Below are positions 37,560 to 46,315 of a stretch of 64,000 nt of DNA, piece after piece (position 1 is the first letter of the stretch; each line of letters opens with the position of its first letter). Made by a program: the position numbers and the translations under genes. The DNA is from Betaproteobacteria bacterium. Its GTDB lineage: Bacteria; Pseudomonadota; Gammaproteobacteria; Burkholderiales; SG8-41. The notes below the pieces were generated by a model. That model made no database searches and was not told the origin of the DNA. It saw only the letters and a program-made list of their open reading frames with translations. The stretch spans positions 29,511-93,510 of the forward strand of contig JAHFRL010000008.1 in assembly GCA_023266235.1 (NCBI GenBank), in the 5' to 3' direction.

Positions 37560-38452
37560 ATCTTGCGCACCGCCGGCAGCGTGAACAGGCCTTGCGGGCG
37601 CGCGATCAGCACAATCGCCATCACCGAGTAGATGCTGAACAGCTCGACCGCCGGCCAGTAGCGCACCGCTGCCGAGCGCACCAGCCCCACGATCAGCGCG
37701 CCGAGCGCAGCGCCGCCGAAACTCCCGAGCCCGCCGATCACCACCACCGCGAACGACAGCACGATCACTTCCACTCCCATGCCGGGCGACACTGCGAGCG
37801 TGGGCGCGGTCACCGCGCCGCCGATCGCGGCGAGCATGGTGCCGACAGTGAACGTGACGAGATAGACGCGGCCGACGTTGATGCCCATCGCGCTGCTCAC
37901 CTCGCGGTCGTGGATCACCGCCAGCAGCATCCTGCCGTGGCGCGTCTGGTTGAGCGTCCACGCGATCGCGACGCCGGTCACCACTGCCAGACCGACCAGC
38001 ACCAGGTTGTAGACCGGATAGCTCAACTCACCAATTTCGAAATTGCCAAGCAGTTCGTAGGGCGCCGAGACATAAAGCGAATCGACGCCCCATACCAGCT
38101 TGATCAGGTCTTCGAGGATCAGGAACACCGCATAAGTGACGAGCAGCAGCACGATCTCGTCGCGACCGTACATCAGCCGCAGCAGGCCGCGCTCGAGCAG
38201 CGGCCCCATCACCAGTCCGACCAGCAGCGCCGCGAGTGCGAGCATCGCGTAGCTGCCCGCCGGCGCGTGCCCGGCGCCCAGCCACGCCCCGACCAGGGTC
38301 GCCGACAGGTACGCGCCGAGCGCGTAGAGACTGCCGTGCGCGATATTGAGGATTTTCATCACGCCGTAGATCAGCGTGAGTCCCGTCGCCATGATGAACA
38401 GCCATGACGAATAGATGATGCCGTCGACGACGACGGCGAGCAGGTCGGACAT
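37556..38452 (-). CDS. livH: Branched-chain-type ABC transporter permease LivH (system 1)
   Basis: Inner-membrane permease (298 residues) with the LivH signatures GLTLIYGVMKILNIAHGSLY near the N-terminus and VVVIGGLGSFGGAALGALIV near the C-terminus. I start at ATG 38452 rather than the TTG one codon upstream. It is 102 bp downstream of the binding-protein gene, with a repeat element in the gap. Confidence 0.94.
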   Translation of the reverse strand: MSDLLAVVVDGIIYSSWLFIMATGLTLIYGVMKILNIAHGSLYALGAYLSATLVGAWLGAGHAPAGSYAMLALAALLVGLVMGPLLERGLLRLMYGRDEIVLLLVTYAVFLILEDLIKLVWGVDSLYVSAPYELLGNFEIGELSYPVYNLVLVGLAVVTGVAIAWTLNQTRHGRMLLAVIHDREVSSAMGINVGRVYLVTFTVGTMLAAIGGAVTAPTLAVSPGMGVEVIVLSFAVVVIGGLGSFGGAALGALIVGLVRSAAVRYWPAVELFSIYSVMAIVLIARPQGLFTLPAVRKI

Positions 38453-38495
38453 CAAAGCGGGGCCGATCCCGGGGCGCTAACCGCAAAGACGCCGG

Positions 38496-38541
38496 GGCGC
38501 AAAGAAATTTCCTTTTTGCGCCTCCGCGCCTCCGCGCCTCC
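38496..38541. repeat. Hairpin plus three tandem octamers (GCGCCTCC) between binding protein and livH
   Basis: GGCGCAAA (38496-38503) pairs with TTTGCGCC (38515-38522), and GCGCCTCC is repeated three times in 38518-38541. The gap separates the binding protein from its permeases, where mRNA hairpins often let the binding protein be made in excess. Confidence 0.65.
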
Positions 38542-38554
38542 GCGGCACGGGCTG

Positions 38555-39832
38555 TTATCTGGACTTGAAGCCGGACTTGATCCAGTCTTCACTCTTCACG
38601 CCGTCGGGCGGATTCACTTTTTCCGGCGGGTAGGACTTGATGTTGGTGATCGTGAGCTGGCCCTTGACGAGCTTCGAGGTGCCGTAGGCCGTGCCCTGCA
38701 CCGCCTGATGCCCCTTGCCGATCGCCATCTGCGCCTTGCCGCTCGGCGATTCGAAAGTCAGGTTCTCGAACGCGGCAATGATCTGTTCCTGCGTCGGCGC
38801 GTTGCCGCCGTTTGCGGCCTGCGCCTTCTCGTAGGCGGCCTTGGTGCCGAGAATCGCCTGCGCCATGTGGTACGACGGATACACCGGCGGCACCTGGTAG
38901 CGCGCCTGATACTCGGCGCGGAACCACTTGTTCAACTCGCTCGCGGGCGCCAGCACCCCGTGCATGCCACGCGCGCCGATCACCGTGCCATCGGGAATCT
39001 TGTCGCCCAGGCGGAACATCACGGTCTCGCCGGTCGTCAGCACAACGGTGCTCTTCTTGAACAGGTTGCGCGGCCCGGCCTGCAAGATGAGCGCTTCAAG
39101 GTCGCCGCCCCAGAAGCTCGAATGGATGACGTCGGAGTTGCTCGACAGCAGCGTCGAAATCTCCGCGCCGAACTGGCCGGCGAAAAGCTTCGGCATCTGC
39201 GAGGTTTTTACCTCGACGCCCGGCTTGAGCACCTTGACCGCGGCCTCGAAGTCGTTCCACGAGTCCTGCCCCCACGCGTAGTTCTGGTTGAGGCCGGCGA
39301 TGCTCTTCAGCTTCGGGTTGCGGTCGAGCACGTAGAGCGCGGCGCCGACGCTGTCCATGGTCGCCGTCGGGTGCGTGCGGAACACGTACTTGTAGGTGGC
39401 ATCTTCGAATATGCGCGGCGTGCCGCAGTCGAAGAACACGGTGAGCTTCTTCAGCTCCTCCGCGACCGGCGCAATCGCCAGGCAGTTGCCGCTCGACACG
39501 TAGCCGATCACCAGGTCGACGCGCTGCGCGAGATTGCGGAAGTCGGCGACCTGCTTGGTGGCCGGGCCGGCCTCGTCGACGAAAGTGATTTCGACCGTCG
39601 CGCCGCCGAAGCCCTTGGTCGCGTACGGCGCGGGCAGCTTGCCGGCATTGAGGTTCTCGAACAGCACCTCGGCCGCATTGCGCGCGGGCACGCCGAACGG
39701 CCCCGCCGCCGGACCCGACAGGAAAGTGACAATGCCGATCTTGAGCGGCTGCTGTGCCAGCGCGATTCCCGCGGCCGCCGTGCCGAGTATCGCAAATACG
39801 CTGTATAACCAGACTCTCACCAGCTGTCTCAT
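38555..39832 (-). CDS. ABC transporter substrate-binding protein, LivK type (system 1)
   Basis: Periplasmic type-I binding protein (425 residues). The signal peptide LVRVWLYSVFAILGTAAAG ends near IALAQQ, then LKIGIVTFLSGPAAGPFGVP, VIGYVSSGNCLAIAPVAEEL and NQNYAWGQDSWNDFEAAV follow. The ATG at 39832 has AGGAGGAG upstream. The serine- and glycine-rich ligand loop GYVSSGN departs from the leucine-binding pattern, and proteins like this often bind aromatic or short organic acids; the ligand is unknown. Confidence 0.9.
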   Translation of the reverse strand: MRQLVRVWLYSVFAILGTAAAGIALAQQPLKIGIVTFLSGPAAGPFGVPARNAAEVLFENLNAGKLPAPYATKGFGGATVEITFVDEAGPATKQVADFRNLAQRVDLVIGYVSSGNCLAIAPVAEELKKLTVFFDCGTPRIFEDATYKYVFRTHPTATMDSVGAALYVLDRNPKLKSIAGLNQNYAWGQDSWNDFEAAVKVLKPGVEVKTSQMPKLFAGQFGAEISTLLSSNSDVIHSSFWGGDLEALILQAGPRNLFKKSTVVLTTGETVMFRLGDKIPDGTVIGARGMHGVLAPASELNKWFRAEYQARYQVPPVYPSYHMAQAILGTKAAYEKAQAANGGNAPTQEQIIAAFENLTFESPSGKAQMAIGKGHQAVQGTAYGTSKLVKGQLTITNIKSYPPEKVNPPDGVKSEDWIKSGFKSR

Positions 39833-39886
39833 GGCTGCTCCTCCTGTAAACATCCCATCAACGCGAAAACTCACCGAACCCGCACC

Positions 39887-41194
39887 TTACCAGTAACGCA
39901 TCGCATTGCGGAACATGCCGCGCAAATCGTCCTTGCTCACGTCGCGCGGCGCATTCTTGATCACGCGCTGTTGCGGGTAGGCGCCGTCCGTGAGCGCGTC
40001 GACGTCGCTCGCGCTGTAACCCACGTATTCGAGCCCGCCCGGGAAATCGGTCGCCTGCATCATCTTGATCAGATGTTTGGCGAGCACCTCGCCCGCGTCG
40101 GCTGGCGCGGCGCCGCGCATGTCGGCGCCGAGGCACTGCGCGCCCTCGAGGTGGCGATCCGGACACGCCGGCGCCGTAAAGCGATAAACCGCGGGCGCAT
40201 TCAACATCACCGACATGCCGTGCGGCACCATCGGCTCCTCGGGCGGATAGTCGGGCGCGCGGAATTCGCGCACCAGCCCCGACACCGCGTACGACATGCC
40301 ATGCGGCAGGTGGCATCCGGCGTTGCTGAACGTCATGCCGGCAACCATCGCCGCATACATCATGTTGGCCCGCGCTTCCTCGTCGGCAGGGTCCTTCACG
40401 GCGCGCACCAGGTACTGGCCGATCAAGCGCAGCGCTTCGCGCGCACCCATGTCGCTCCACAGGTTCGCGCCCTGGTTCATCGGGCGCTGGCTGGCAATGC
40501 CGGTGCGGCTGCGCGCCGCATGCGGGCGGGCGGTGAGCGACTCCAGCGCATGGCTCATCGCGTCGAAACCGCTCGCCGCGACGATGGTCGGCGGCAGGGT
40601 CCTGGTGACGAGCGGGTCGATCAGCGCCACGGTCGGTATCATGCGTCGGCTCATGAGGCCGGTTTTGGCCTTCATCGACAGCAAATCGAAGATCGCGATG
40701 CCGGTGCACTCGCTGCCGGTGCCGCTGGTCGTAGGGCACGCGATGTGCGGTTTGAGCGGCCCGGGCACCGGCTGGCCGCCACCGATCGGCGCGTTGACGT
40801 AGGCGAGAAAATCCGCCGGGTAAGTCGCATACAAATTCGCCGCCTTGCAGGTATCCATCACCGAGCCGCCGCCTACCGATACGAAGCCGTCGAATCTGTC
40901 CGCAGAAGCGAACTTCGCCGCCGCCTTGAGCGATGCGTCGGTCGGCTCGACTGTCACCTCGTCGTAGACCGCGCAATCAACGCCCGCGCTCGTCAGCGAT
41001 TTCCTGACCGTATCGATATGCGGCAGCCTGGCGACGCGCGGGTCGGTAAACAACGCCACGCGCTTCAAGCCCAGGCCTTTGGCGTGGGCGCCGGATTCGG
41101 CAAGGCAGCCGGCGCCGAAGGTGAACTGCGGAACATCGACGGTGAACGACGGATCGCCTTCACCGGTGGCCATGTAGTATTGACAGCAATGCAT
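39887..41194 (-). CDS. Iron-containing alcohol dehydrogenase, hydroxyacid-oxoacid transhydrogenase-like
   Basis: Group III alcohol dehydrogenase (435 residues). It has the nucleotide site VSVGGGSVMDTCKAANLY, PTTSGTGSECTGIAIFD, and the metal-binding region with SGFDAMSHALESLT and CHLPHGMSYAVSG. It resembles mitochondrial HOT (ADHFE1), which oxidises 4-hydroxybutyrate with 2-oxoglutarate as acceptor. The ATG has GAGGAG upstream. It lies between two Liv-type transporters on the same strand, so it may act on an imported hydroxyacid; that is inference. Confidence 0.85.
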   Translation of the reverse strand: MHCCQYYMATGEGDPSFTVDVPQFTFGAGCLAESGAHAKGLGLKRVALFTDPRVARLPHIDTVRKSLTSAGVDCAVYDEVTVEPTDASLKAAAKFASADRFDGFVSVGGGSVMDTCKAANLYATYPADFLAYVNAPIGGGQPVPGPLKPHIACPTTSGTGSECTGIAIFDLLSMKAKTGLMSRRMIPTVALIDPLVTRTLPPTIVAASGFDAMSHALESLTARPHAARSRTGIASQRPMNQGANLWSDMGAREALRLIGQYLVRAVKDPADEEARANMMYAAMVAGMTFSNAGCHLPHGMSYAVSGLVREFRAPDYPPEEPMVPHGMSVMLNAPAVYRFTAPACPDRHLEGAQCLGADMRGAAPADAGEVLAKHLIKMMQATDFPGGLEYVGYSASDVDALTDGAYPQQRVIKNAPRDVSKDDLRGMFRNAMRYW

Positions 41195-41230
41195 GTTTGA
41201 ACTCCTCGCCGGCGTGGGCGCGCGCGCCGG

Positions 41231-41950
41231 TCAGCCGCGCAGCGCCTTCATGACGGTTTCGTCCTCGAGCGCCTGCTCCGGCTTGCCCTCGAAGATGATC
41301 TCGCCCCGGTCGATCGCGTAGAGCCGGTCGGCAATGCGCGCCGCATTGAGGAGGTTCGACTCCGCGATCAGGAGCGAAATGCCCAGGTCCTCGATCTTCA
41401 GTACCGCGTCGCGGAACCGCTTGACGATGATCGGGGCGAGCCCCTCGAACGCCTCGTCCAGCAGCAGCAGCGTCGGGGCGAGCGCAATGCCGCGGGCGAT
41501 GGCGACCATCTTGCGCTGTCCGCCGCTCAGGTTCATCCCCTGACGGCGCATCAGATCGCGCACCTCGGGGAACACCGAGTACACGCGCTCCTCGATGTCC
41601 CCGGTGGCAACCGCCTCGAGCCTGCGGTGCGCCTTCGCCGACATCCAGCGGCTGATCATCATGTTTTCCGCCACCGTGAGCTCGGGAAAGATCCCGCATC
41701 CCTCCGGTGCGTACGCCATGCCGCGCAGCGCCCGCTGGTGGACGGGCAATGAAGTCACCTCCTCGCCGTGAAACAGGATCTGGCCGGAGGCGGCCGGCAG
41801 AAAGCCCATGATGCTTTCCATGGTCGTAGTCTTGCCTGCGCCGTTGCGCCCGACGAGGCATACGACTTCGTGTTCGTGCACGCTCAGCGAGATCCCGTGC
41901 AGCACGTGCGCGGGGCCTCGGAAGGTATGGATCTGTTTGACTTCGAGCAT
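41231..41950 (-). CDS. livF: Branched-chain-type ABC transporter ATPase LivF (system 2)
   Basis: ATPase of the second importer (239 residues, full length). Walker A is GRNGAGKTTTMESI, signature MNLSGGQRKMVAIARGI, Walker B LLLLDEAFEGLAP, with the C-terminal tail IDRGEIIFEGKPEQALEDE that system 1 lacks. The Walker B region reads DEAFEG rather than DEPFEG. It lies 26 bp after livG. Confidence 0.94.
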   Translation of the reverse strand: MLEVKQIHTFRGPAHVLHGISLSVHEHEVVCLVGRNGAGKTTTMESIMGFLPAASGQILFHGEEVTSLPVHQRALRGMAYAPEGCGIFPELTVAENMMISRWMSAKAHRRLEAVATGDIEERVYSVFPEVRDLMRRQGMNLSGGQRKMVAIARGIALAPTLLLLDEAFEGLAPIIVKRFRDAVLKIEDLGISLLIAESNLLNAARIADRLYAIDRGEIIFEGKPEQALEDETVMKALRG

Positions 41951-41976
41951 GGATCCCTCTAGCCGCGGCTGCGCAC

Positions 41977-42732
41977 TCAGGCCGCGACATCAGTCCCGAG
42001 CAGGTAGGTCGCCACGTCGCGGTTGCGGCGAATTTCTTCCGGCGGGCCGTCGGCGAGGAACCTGCCTTCGTGCATGACGACGACGCGATCGGAATATTTG
42101 AACACCACGTCCATGTCGTGCTCGATGACGACCGCCGTGATCCTGCCGCCGCGCACCACCGATGACACGATGTCCATGATCTGCGCCTTGTCGCGCGTGC
42201 TGACGCCGCTCGTCGGCTCGTCGAGGAACAGCAGCTTGGGGCGAAGCGCGTAGGCGACCGCCACGTCAAGGAGCTTGCGCTCGCCCTGCGCGAGCCCTCC
42301 CGCGAGCGCCTGCGCCTTGCCGCCGAGACCGAACTCGCCGAGCAGTTCCGTTGCCTCCTGCGTGACCGCGGTGTCCCGCTCCGCGAGCGCGAGAATCCGT
42401 TTGGACTTGCCGTCGCGCGCGAAGATCGCGAGCGCCACGTTGTCGAGCACCGACAGATCGTCGAAAAGATTCACGAGCTGGAAACTCCTCGCGATTCCCG
42501 CCCGGATGCGCTCATCCACCGGCGCATAGGTGATGTCGCGGTCGGCGATGAAGATCCTGCCGCTGTCGGGGGACAGGAAAGCGCTGATCAGGTTGACCAG
42601 GGTGGTCTTGCCCGCGCCGTTGGTGCCGACGAGCGACAGGAACTCGCCTTCGTTGACGCTGAAATCGACGCCGTCCACGGCGCGCGTTTCGCCGAAATAC
42701 TTCTTCAGGCGCTCGGTTCGCAACAGGCTCAT
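41977..42732 (-). CDS. livG: Branched-chain-type ABC transporter ATPase LivG (system 2)
   Basis: ATPase (251 residues) with Walker A GTNGAGKTTLVNLI, variant signature LAGGLAQGERKLLDVAVAYA and Walker B LLFLDEPTSGVST. IARSFQLVNLFDDLSVLDN is the usual LivG segment. The ATG at 42732 overlaps the livM stop as ATGA. Confidence 0.94.
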   Translation of the reverse strand: MSLLRTERLKKYFGETRAVDGVDFSVNEGEFLSLVGTNGAGKTTLVNLISAFLSPDSGRIFIADRDITYAPVDERIRAGIARSFQLVNLFDDLSVLDNVALAIFARDGKSKRILALAERDTAVTQEATELLGEFGLGGKAQALAGGLAQGERKLLDVAVAYALRPKLLFLDEPTSGVSTRDKAQIMDIVSSVVRGGRITAVVIEHDMDVVFKYSDRVVVMHEGRFLADGPPEEIRRNRDVATYLLGTDVAA

Positions 42733-43736
42733 GTCGAAGCCTCGCGCCGGCGCTTCAGCCGCGCACTCAGGCGCGCCGCCGAGCCCACGACGCCCGAGGG
42801 TAAGAACGTCACCAGGGCGATCAGGATCACCCCGAGCGTGATCTGCCAGTATTCGGTGACCGCCACCGCGTAGACCTCGAGGTAGTTGAAGATCACGGCC
42901 CCGACGATGGGGCCGGTGAAATTGCGGAACCCGCCGAGCACTGCGAAGAACACGATCTTGCCGGACTGCGGCCAGTACAGCACGTCGGGGGTGGTGAGAC
43001 CGTTGAGCGGCACCCAGAGACTTCCGGCCACGCCGGTGAAGATCCCCGACACGAGGAACGCGAGCCAGCGGTAGCGCCAGATCCGCACGCCGAGAAAGCG
43101 GGCGCGGGTCTCGTTGTCGCGGATCGCCTGCAGCGTCTTGCCGAACGGGGAATGGACGATCAGCCACATCAGCGCCACGCACACGCCGAACGCCGCGAGC
43201 ACGTAGTAATAGTAGGCGGTAATGAACTTCGCGAAGGCGTCCGCCCCCGGGAAGGCGACCAGACCGCCCAGCAAGGTCAGCTTGGAGAACGGCACGCGCA
43301 GCCCGTCGGTGCCGCCGGTGATCCAGAAGAACTTGTAGGCGAGCGTCCACAGCACCTGCGAGAGCGCGAGCGTCAGGATGGCGAAGAAGATCCGGGTATG
43401 GCGCACGCACACCACCCCGAACAGCGCCGCGAGCACGGCCGAGAACGCTATCCCGCCCAGGATGAACAGTTCCATCGACGAAACGCCGAGGTAGCGCATC
43501 ATGAGCGCCACCGCGTAGGCGCCCGCGCCGAAGAAGGCGGAATGCCCGAACGACAGCAGCCCGCTGTAGCCGAGCAGGAGATTGAACCCGAGCGCGGCGA
43601 TCGCCAGCGTCAGGCCGTAGGTCAGGAGCTGCGTCTGATAGGTGCTCGCGACGGCGGGAACGACGAGCAACGCGGCAAGCACCGCCGCGGCGGCCGCGCC
43701 CCGGCGGGCGAGCGACGGTGCTTGCGGCGCGCTCAC
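42729..43736 (-). CDS. livM: Branched-chain-type ABC transporter permease LivM (system 2)
   Basis: Permease (335 residues) with GYSGLLSFGHSAFFGAGAYA, FFAILTLALSQVLWTLAY, LQAIRDNETRARFLGVR and VFFAVLGGFRNFTGPIVGAV. The start is a GTG overlapping the livH stop as GTGA. GC content here is very high (51 of 60 in one line counted by hand). Confidence 0.93.
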   Translation of the reverse strand: MSAPQAPSLARRGAAAAAVLAALLVVPAVASTYQTQLLTYGLTLAIAALGFNLLLGYSGLLSFGHSAFFGAGAYAVALMMRYLGVSSMELFILGGIAFSAVLAALFGVVCVRHTRIFFAILTLALSQVLWTLAYKFFWITGGTDGLRVPFSKLTLLGGLVAFPGADAFAKFITAYYYYVLAAFGVCVALMWLIVHSPFGKTLQAIRDNETRARFLGVRIWRYRWLAFLVSGIFTGVAGSLWVPLNGLTTPDVLYWPQSGKIVFFAVLGGFRNFTGPIVGAVIFNYLEVYAVAVTEYWQITLGVILIALVTFLPSGVVGSAARLSARLKRRREAST

Positions 43737-44611
43737 GCCTTCTTCCCGAACAGGCCCGTCGGCAGGATCAGCAGCACGATCGCGGCGATCAGGTACAGCG
43801 CAGCGAGCTCGATTTCTTCCCAGAACTGGATGGTGATCGTTCTGAGTGCGCTCACGATCAGCGCGCCGACCAGGGCGCCCTCGAGGCTGCCCAGGCCGCC
43901 GATCACGACTACGACGAAGGAAATGACGATCACTTCCACCCCCATGCCGAGCACTGCGGCCTGGCTCGGGACGACGATGGCGCCGGCGAGCCCGGCCATG
44001 AAGCAGCCCAGGCCGAAAGCCAGGGAGTAGATCCGCCCGACGTCGATGCCGAGCGCCGCGGCCATGCGCCGGTCCTGCGCGGTCGCGCGCAGCAGCACGC
44101 CGAAACGGGTGCGGTACACGAACGCCCACAGACCGAGCGCCGCAGCGATTCCGACTCCGATCATCGCCAGGTTGTAGACCGGGTAGGGCAGCCCCCCGAT
44201 CTGAAGCAGCCCGAGGGAGTCCACCAGCCCGCTCGCGGTACGCGGTGTCCCGCCCCATACCAGCCGGATGGCGTCCTCAAGGACGAGCAGCAGGCCGAAG
44301 GTCACGAGCAGCTGATACTCCTCCGGCCGCCGGTAGAACGGCCGGATCAACGTGGGCTCGATCGCCAGCCCGATGACCGCGGCCGCGATTGCCCCGAGAG
44401 GCAGGAAGATGAACAGGGCGGCCGGCGGCATTGCGCCCGCCGCCGCGGCCACCGACCAGGCAGTGACGTAGGCGCCGAGCGCGTAGAAGCTGCCGTGCGC
44501 CATGTTGACGATCCCCATCACCCCGAAGATCAGGCTCAGCCCGGCGGCGATGAGGAACAGCACCGCGGCATAGAACAGCGAATTCAAGACCTGGATTGCG
44601 ACGATTTCCAT
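43733..44611 (-). CDS. livH: Branched-chain-type ABC transporter permease LivH (system 2)
   Basis: Permease (292 residues) starting MEIVAIQVLNSLFYAAVL, with GLSLIFGVMGIVNMAHGSFY and VVVIGGLGSLEGALVGALIV. It is 93 bp downstream of the binding-protein gene and overlaps livM. Confidence 0.94.
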   Translation of the reverse strand: MEIVAIQVLNSLFYAAVLFLIAAGLSLIFGVMGIVNMAHGSFYALGAYVTAWSVAAAAGAMPPAALFIFLPLGAIAAAVIGLAIEPTLIRPFYRRPEEYQLLVTFGLLLVLEDAIRLVWGGTPRTASGLVDSLGLLQIGGLPYPVYNLAMIGVGIAAALGLWAFVYRTRFGVLLRATAQDRRMAAALGIDVGRIYSLAFGLGCFMAGLAGAIVVPSQAAVLGMGVEVIVISFVVVVIGGLGSLEGALVGALIVSALRTITIQFWEEIELAALYLIAAIVLLILPTGLFGKKA

Positions 44612-44650
44612 GGCTTTTCTTGTTGCGCGCGCGCACCGCCGGAGCGGCCC

Positions 44651-44670
44651 GGCCTCGTAATGCCGAGGCC
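44651..44670. other. Hairpin between binding protein and livH (system 2)
   Basis: GGCCTCG-TAATGC-CGAGGCC gives a 7-bp perfect stem in the gap after the binding-protein gene. It has no T-run and may stabilise the upstream mRNA part. Confidence 0.45.
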
Positions 44671-44704
44671 ACCCCGGATGCGCGCCCGGAAGGGCGCTAC
44701 CGCG

Positions 44705-46105
44705 TCACGCCTTCGCTGTCGGCCAGGTCTTCTTGATCCAGTCGGCTGCGGCCGTGGACTCGTTGTGTCCCTGGCCGGGTTTCGCCCAGTTGGGCGGTGC
44801 GGTGATACTCCGGATCGGGATGGAAACGATGCTCGCCGGGTCCCAGACCGGGAAATCGTATCCCGGCAGATTCTTGCTCAGACCCGTCACCGCGTCCTTG
44901 TAGCCTTGGTGATTGTCCGCGCGGATATAGAGGTAACCCGCCGGCGAATCGATTCCCGCGCCCTCGAGCATGGCGATGATCGCCTCGTCGTCGGGCCAGC
45001 CGCCGACCAGCTGGTTTGCCTTCTCCACGGCCTGCTTGTAGAGGTAGAGCGCAGTGTAGGCGCCGTCGGACTCGAAGCTTGGATACTCCTTCCAGCGCTT
45101 GTGGTAGCGCTCCACGAAGCCCTTGTTGATCGGCCAGCGGTCCGCGGAAGGATAAAGGAAGTGGTAGTTCGCGTGCACGCCGGCAAGCACACCCTCGGGG
45201 TGATCCTTGCCGATTGCGTGCGGATAGCCGCCGAAAGCGAGGGTGGTGGCGACCTTCATCTTGTCGAACAGCCCGTAGCGCAGCGCTTGCTTGTAGAACG
45301 AAACGTAATCGCCGCCCCACACGCCGGCAACCAGCAGATCGGGCTTGGCCGAGAGTATCTTCGTGATGTGCGACGTGAAATCCGTGGTGCCCAGCTTCGG
45401 CCACGACTCCGAAACCACCTCGATTCCGGGCAGCAGCTTGCCGAGCGCGAGCGCAGAGTGCTCGAACACGTTGCGCCCATAGCTGTAGTCGGGCTGGATC
45501 GAGGCGATCCGGCGCACCTTCGGCCAGTGCGTTGCCGCGCCGATGGCGGCGGTAACGCCGTCCGCGGACTGGATGTTGGTCACCCGGAAAGTGTATTTCG
45601 GATTGGGAACGGCCTTGTCGAACAGGAAGTCCGTGCAGCCGTCGTTAAACAGCGTGAGAATCTTCAGTTCCTCGGCCACCGGCCCGAGTGCGGGGGTGTT
45701 GCCACTCGAGATGACGCCCGTGAAGAGATCGATGTTCTCCGACAGCTTCATGCGCCGGAGTTCCTTCACGTTGGCGTCGGTCCCGGCAGCTTCATCGGCG
45801 AAGATCGTCTCGATCTTGCGCTTGCCGAGCAGCCCGCCCTGCGCGTTGATCTCTTCCATCGCGAGAACATGTCCGTGTTGGCCGGGGCCGCCCAGAAGCT
45901 CGGCCGCCCCGGTGAGGAACGTGATGTGGCCGACCTTGATCGGTTTATCGGGAATATTGCCCTTGGGCTTTGCCGCCGCAATCGCCGTGCGCGGCCCCGC
46001 CACGTATGCCCCGAGCCCCGCGGCCCCGACACCCGCTGCGCCCAGGGTGGCGCCGAATTGTTTCAGAAAACCGCGGCGCTCCTGCATGACCTGTTCCTTG
46101 TCCAT
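44705..46105 (-). CDS. ABC transporter substrate-binding protein, LivK type with Tat-like signal (system 2)
   Basis: Periplasmic binding protein (466 residues). The N-terminus has a twin-arginine motif (QERRGFLKQFGATLG) followed by a weakly hydrophobic Gly/Ala stretch, so export by Tat in folded form is likely. The mature part has IKVGHITFLTGAAELLGGPG and AIASIQPDYSYGRNVF-like segments (IASIQPDYSYGRN is seen). The ATG at 46105 has GGAGGAG upstream. A minus-strand TTATAA lies about 30 bases upstream of the ATG. The ligand is unknown. Confidence 0.9.
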   Translation of the reverse strand: MDKEQVMQERRGFLKQFGATLGAAGVGAAGLGAYVAGPRTAIAAAKPKGNIPDKPIKVGHITFLTGAAELLGGPGQHGHVLAMEEINAQGGLLGKRKIETIFADEAAGTDANVKELRRMKLSENIDLFTGVISSGNTPALGPVAEELKILTLFNDGCTDFLFDKAVPNPKYTFRVTNIQSADGVTAAIGAATHWPKVRRIASIQPDYSYGRNVFEHSALALGKLLPGIEVVSESWPKLGTTDFTSHITKILSAKPDLLVAGVWGGDYVSFYKQALRYGLFDKMKVATTLAFGGYPHAIGKDHPEGVLAGVHANYHFLYPSADRWPINKGFVERYHKRWKEYPSFESDGAYTALYLYKQAVEKANQLVGGWPDDEAIIAMLEGAGIDSPAGYLYIRADNHQGYKDAVTGLSKNLPGYDFPVWDPASIVSIPIRSITAPPNWAKPGQGHNESTAAADWIKKTWPTAKA

Positions 46106-46315
46106 GACTGTACTCCTCCGATTGTCTGCGCTTATAAGAGGGGATGTGCACGTTCGTCCCGGCAAGCAGGCCCGAACAGCCAGCCTATTAGACACCTTTT
46201 GCGTATGAGTCCACAAGCCGGTGAGTGCCCGGCACCCCTCCCCATCGGCGCGTCCGATCGAGCATCGCGATGTGCCGGATCGGGTCGGGCGATGAACGGC
46301 GTGCGCCGCGTACGC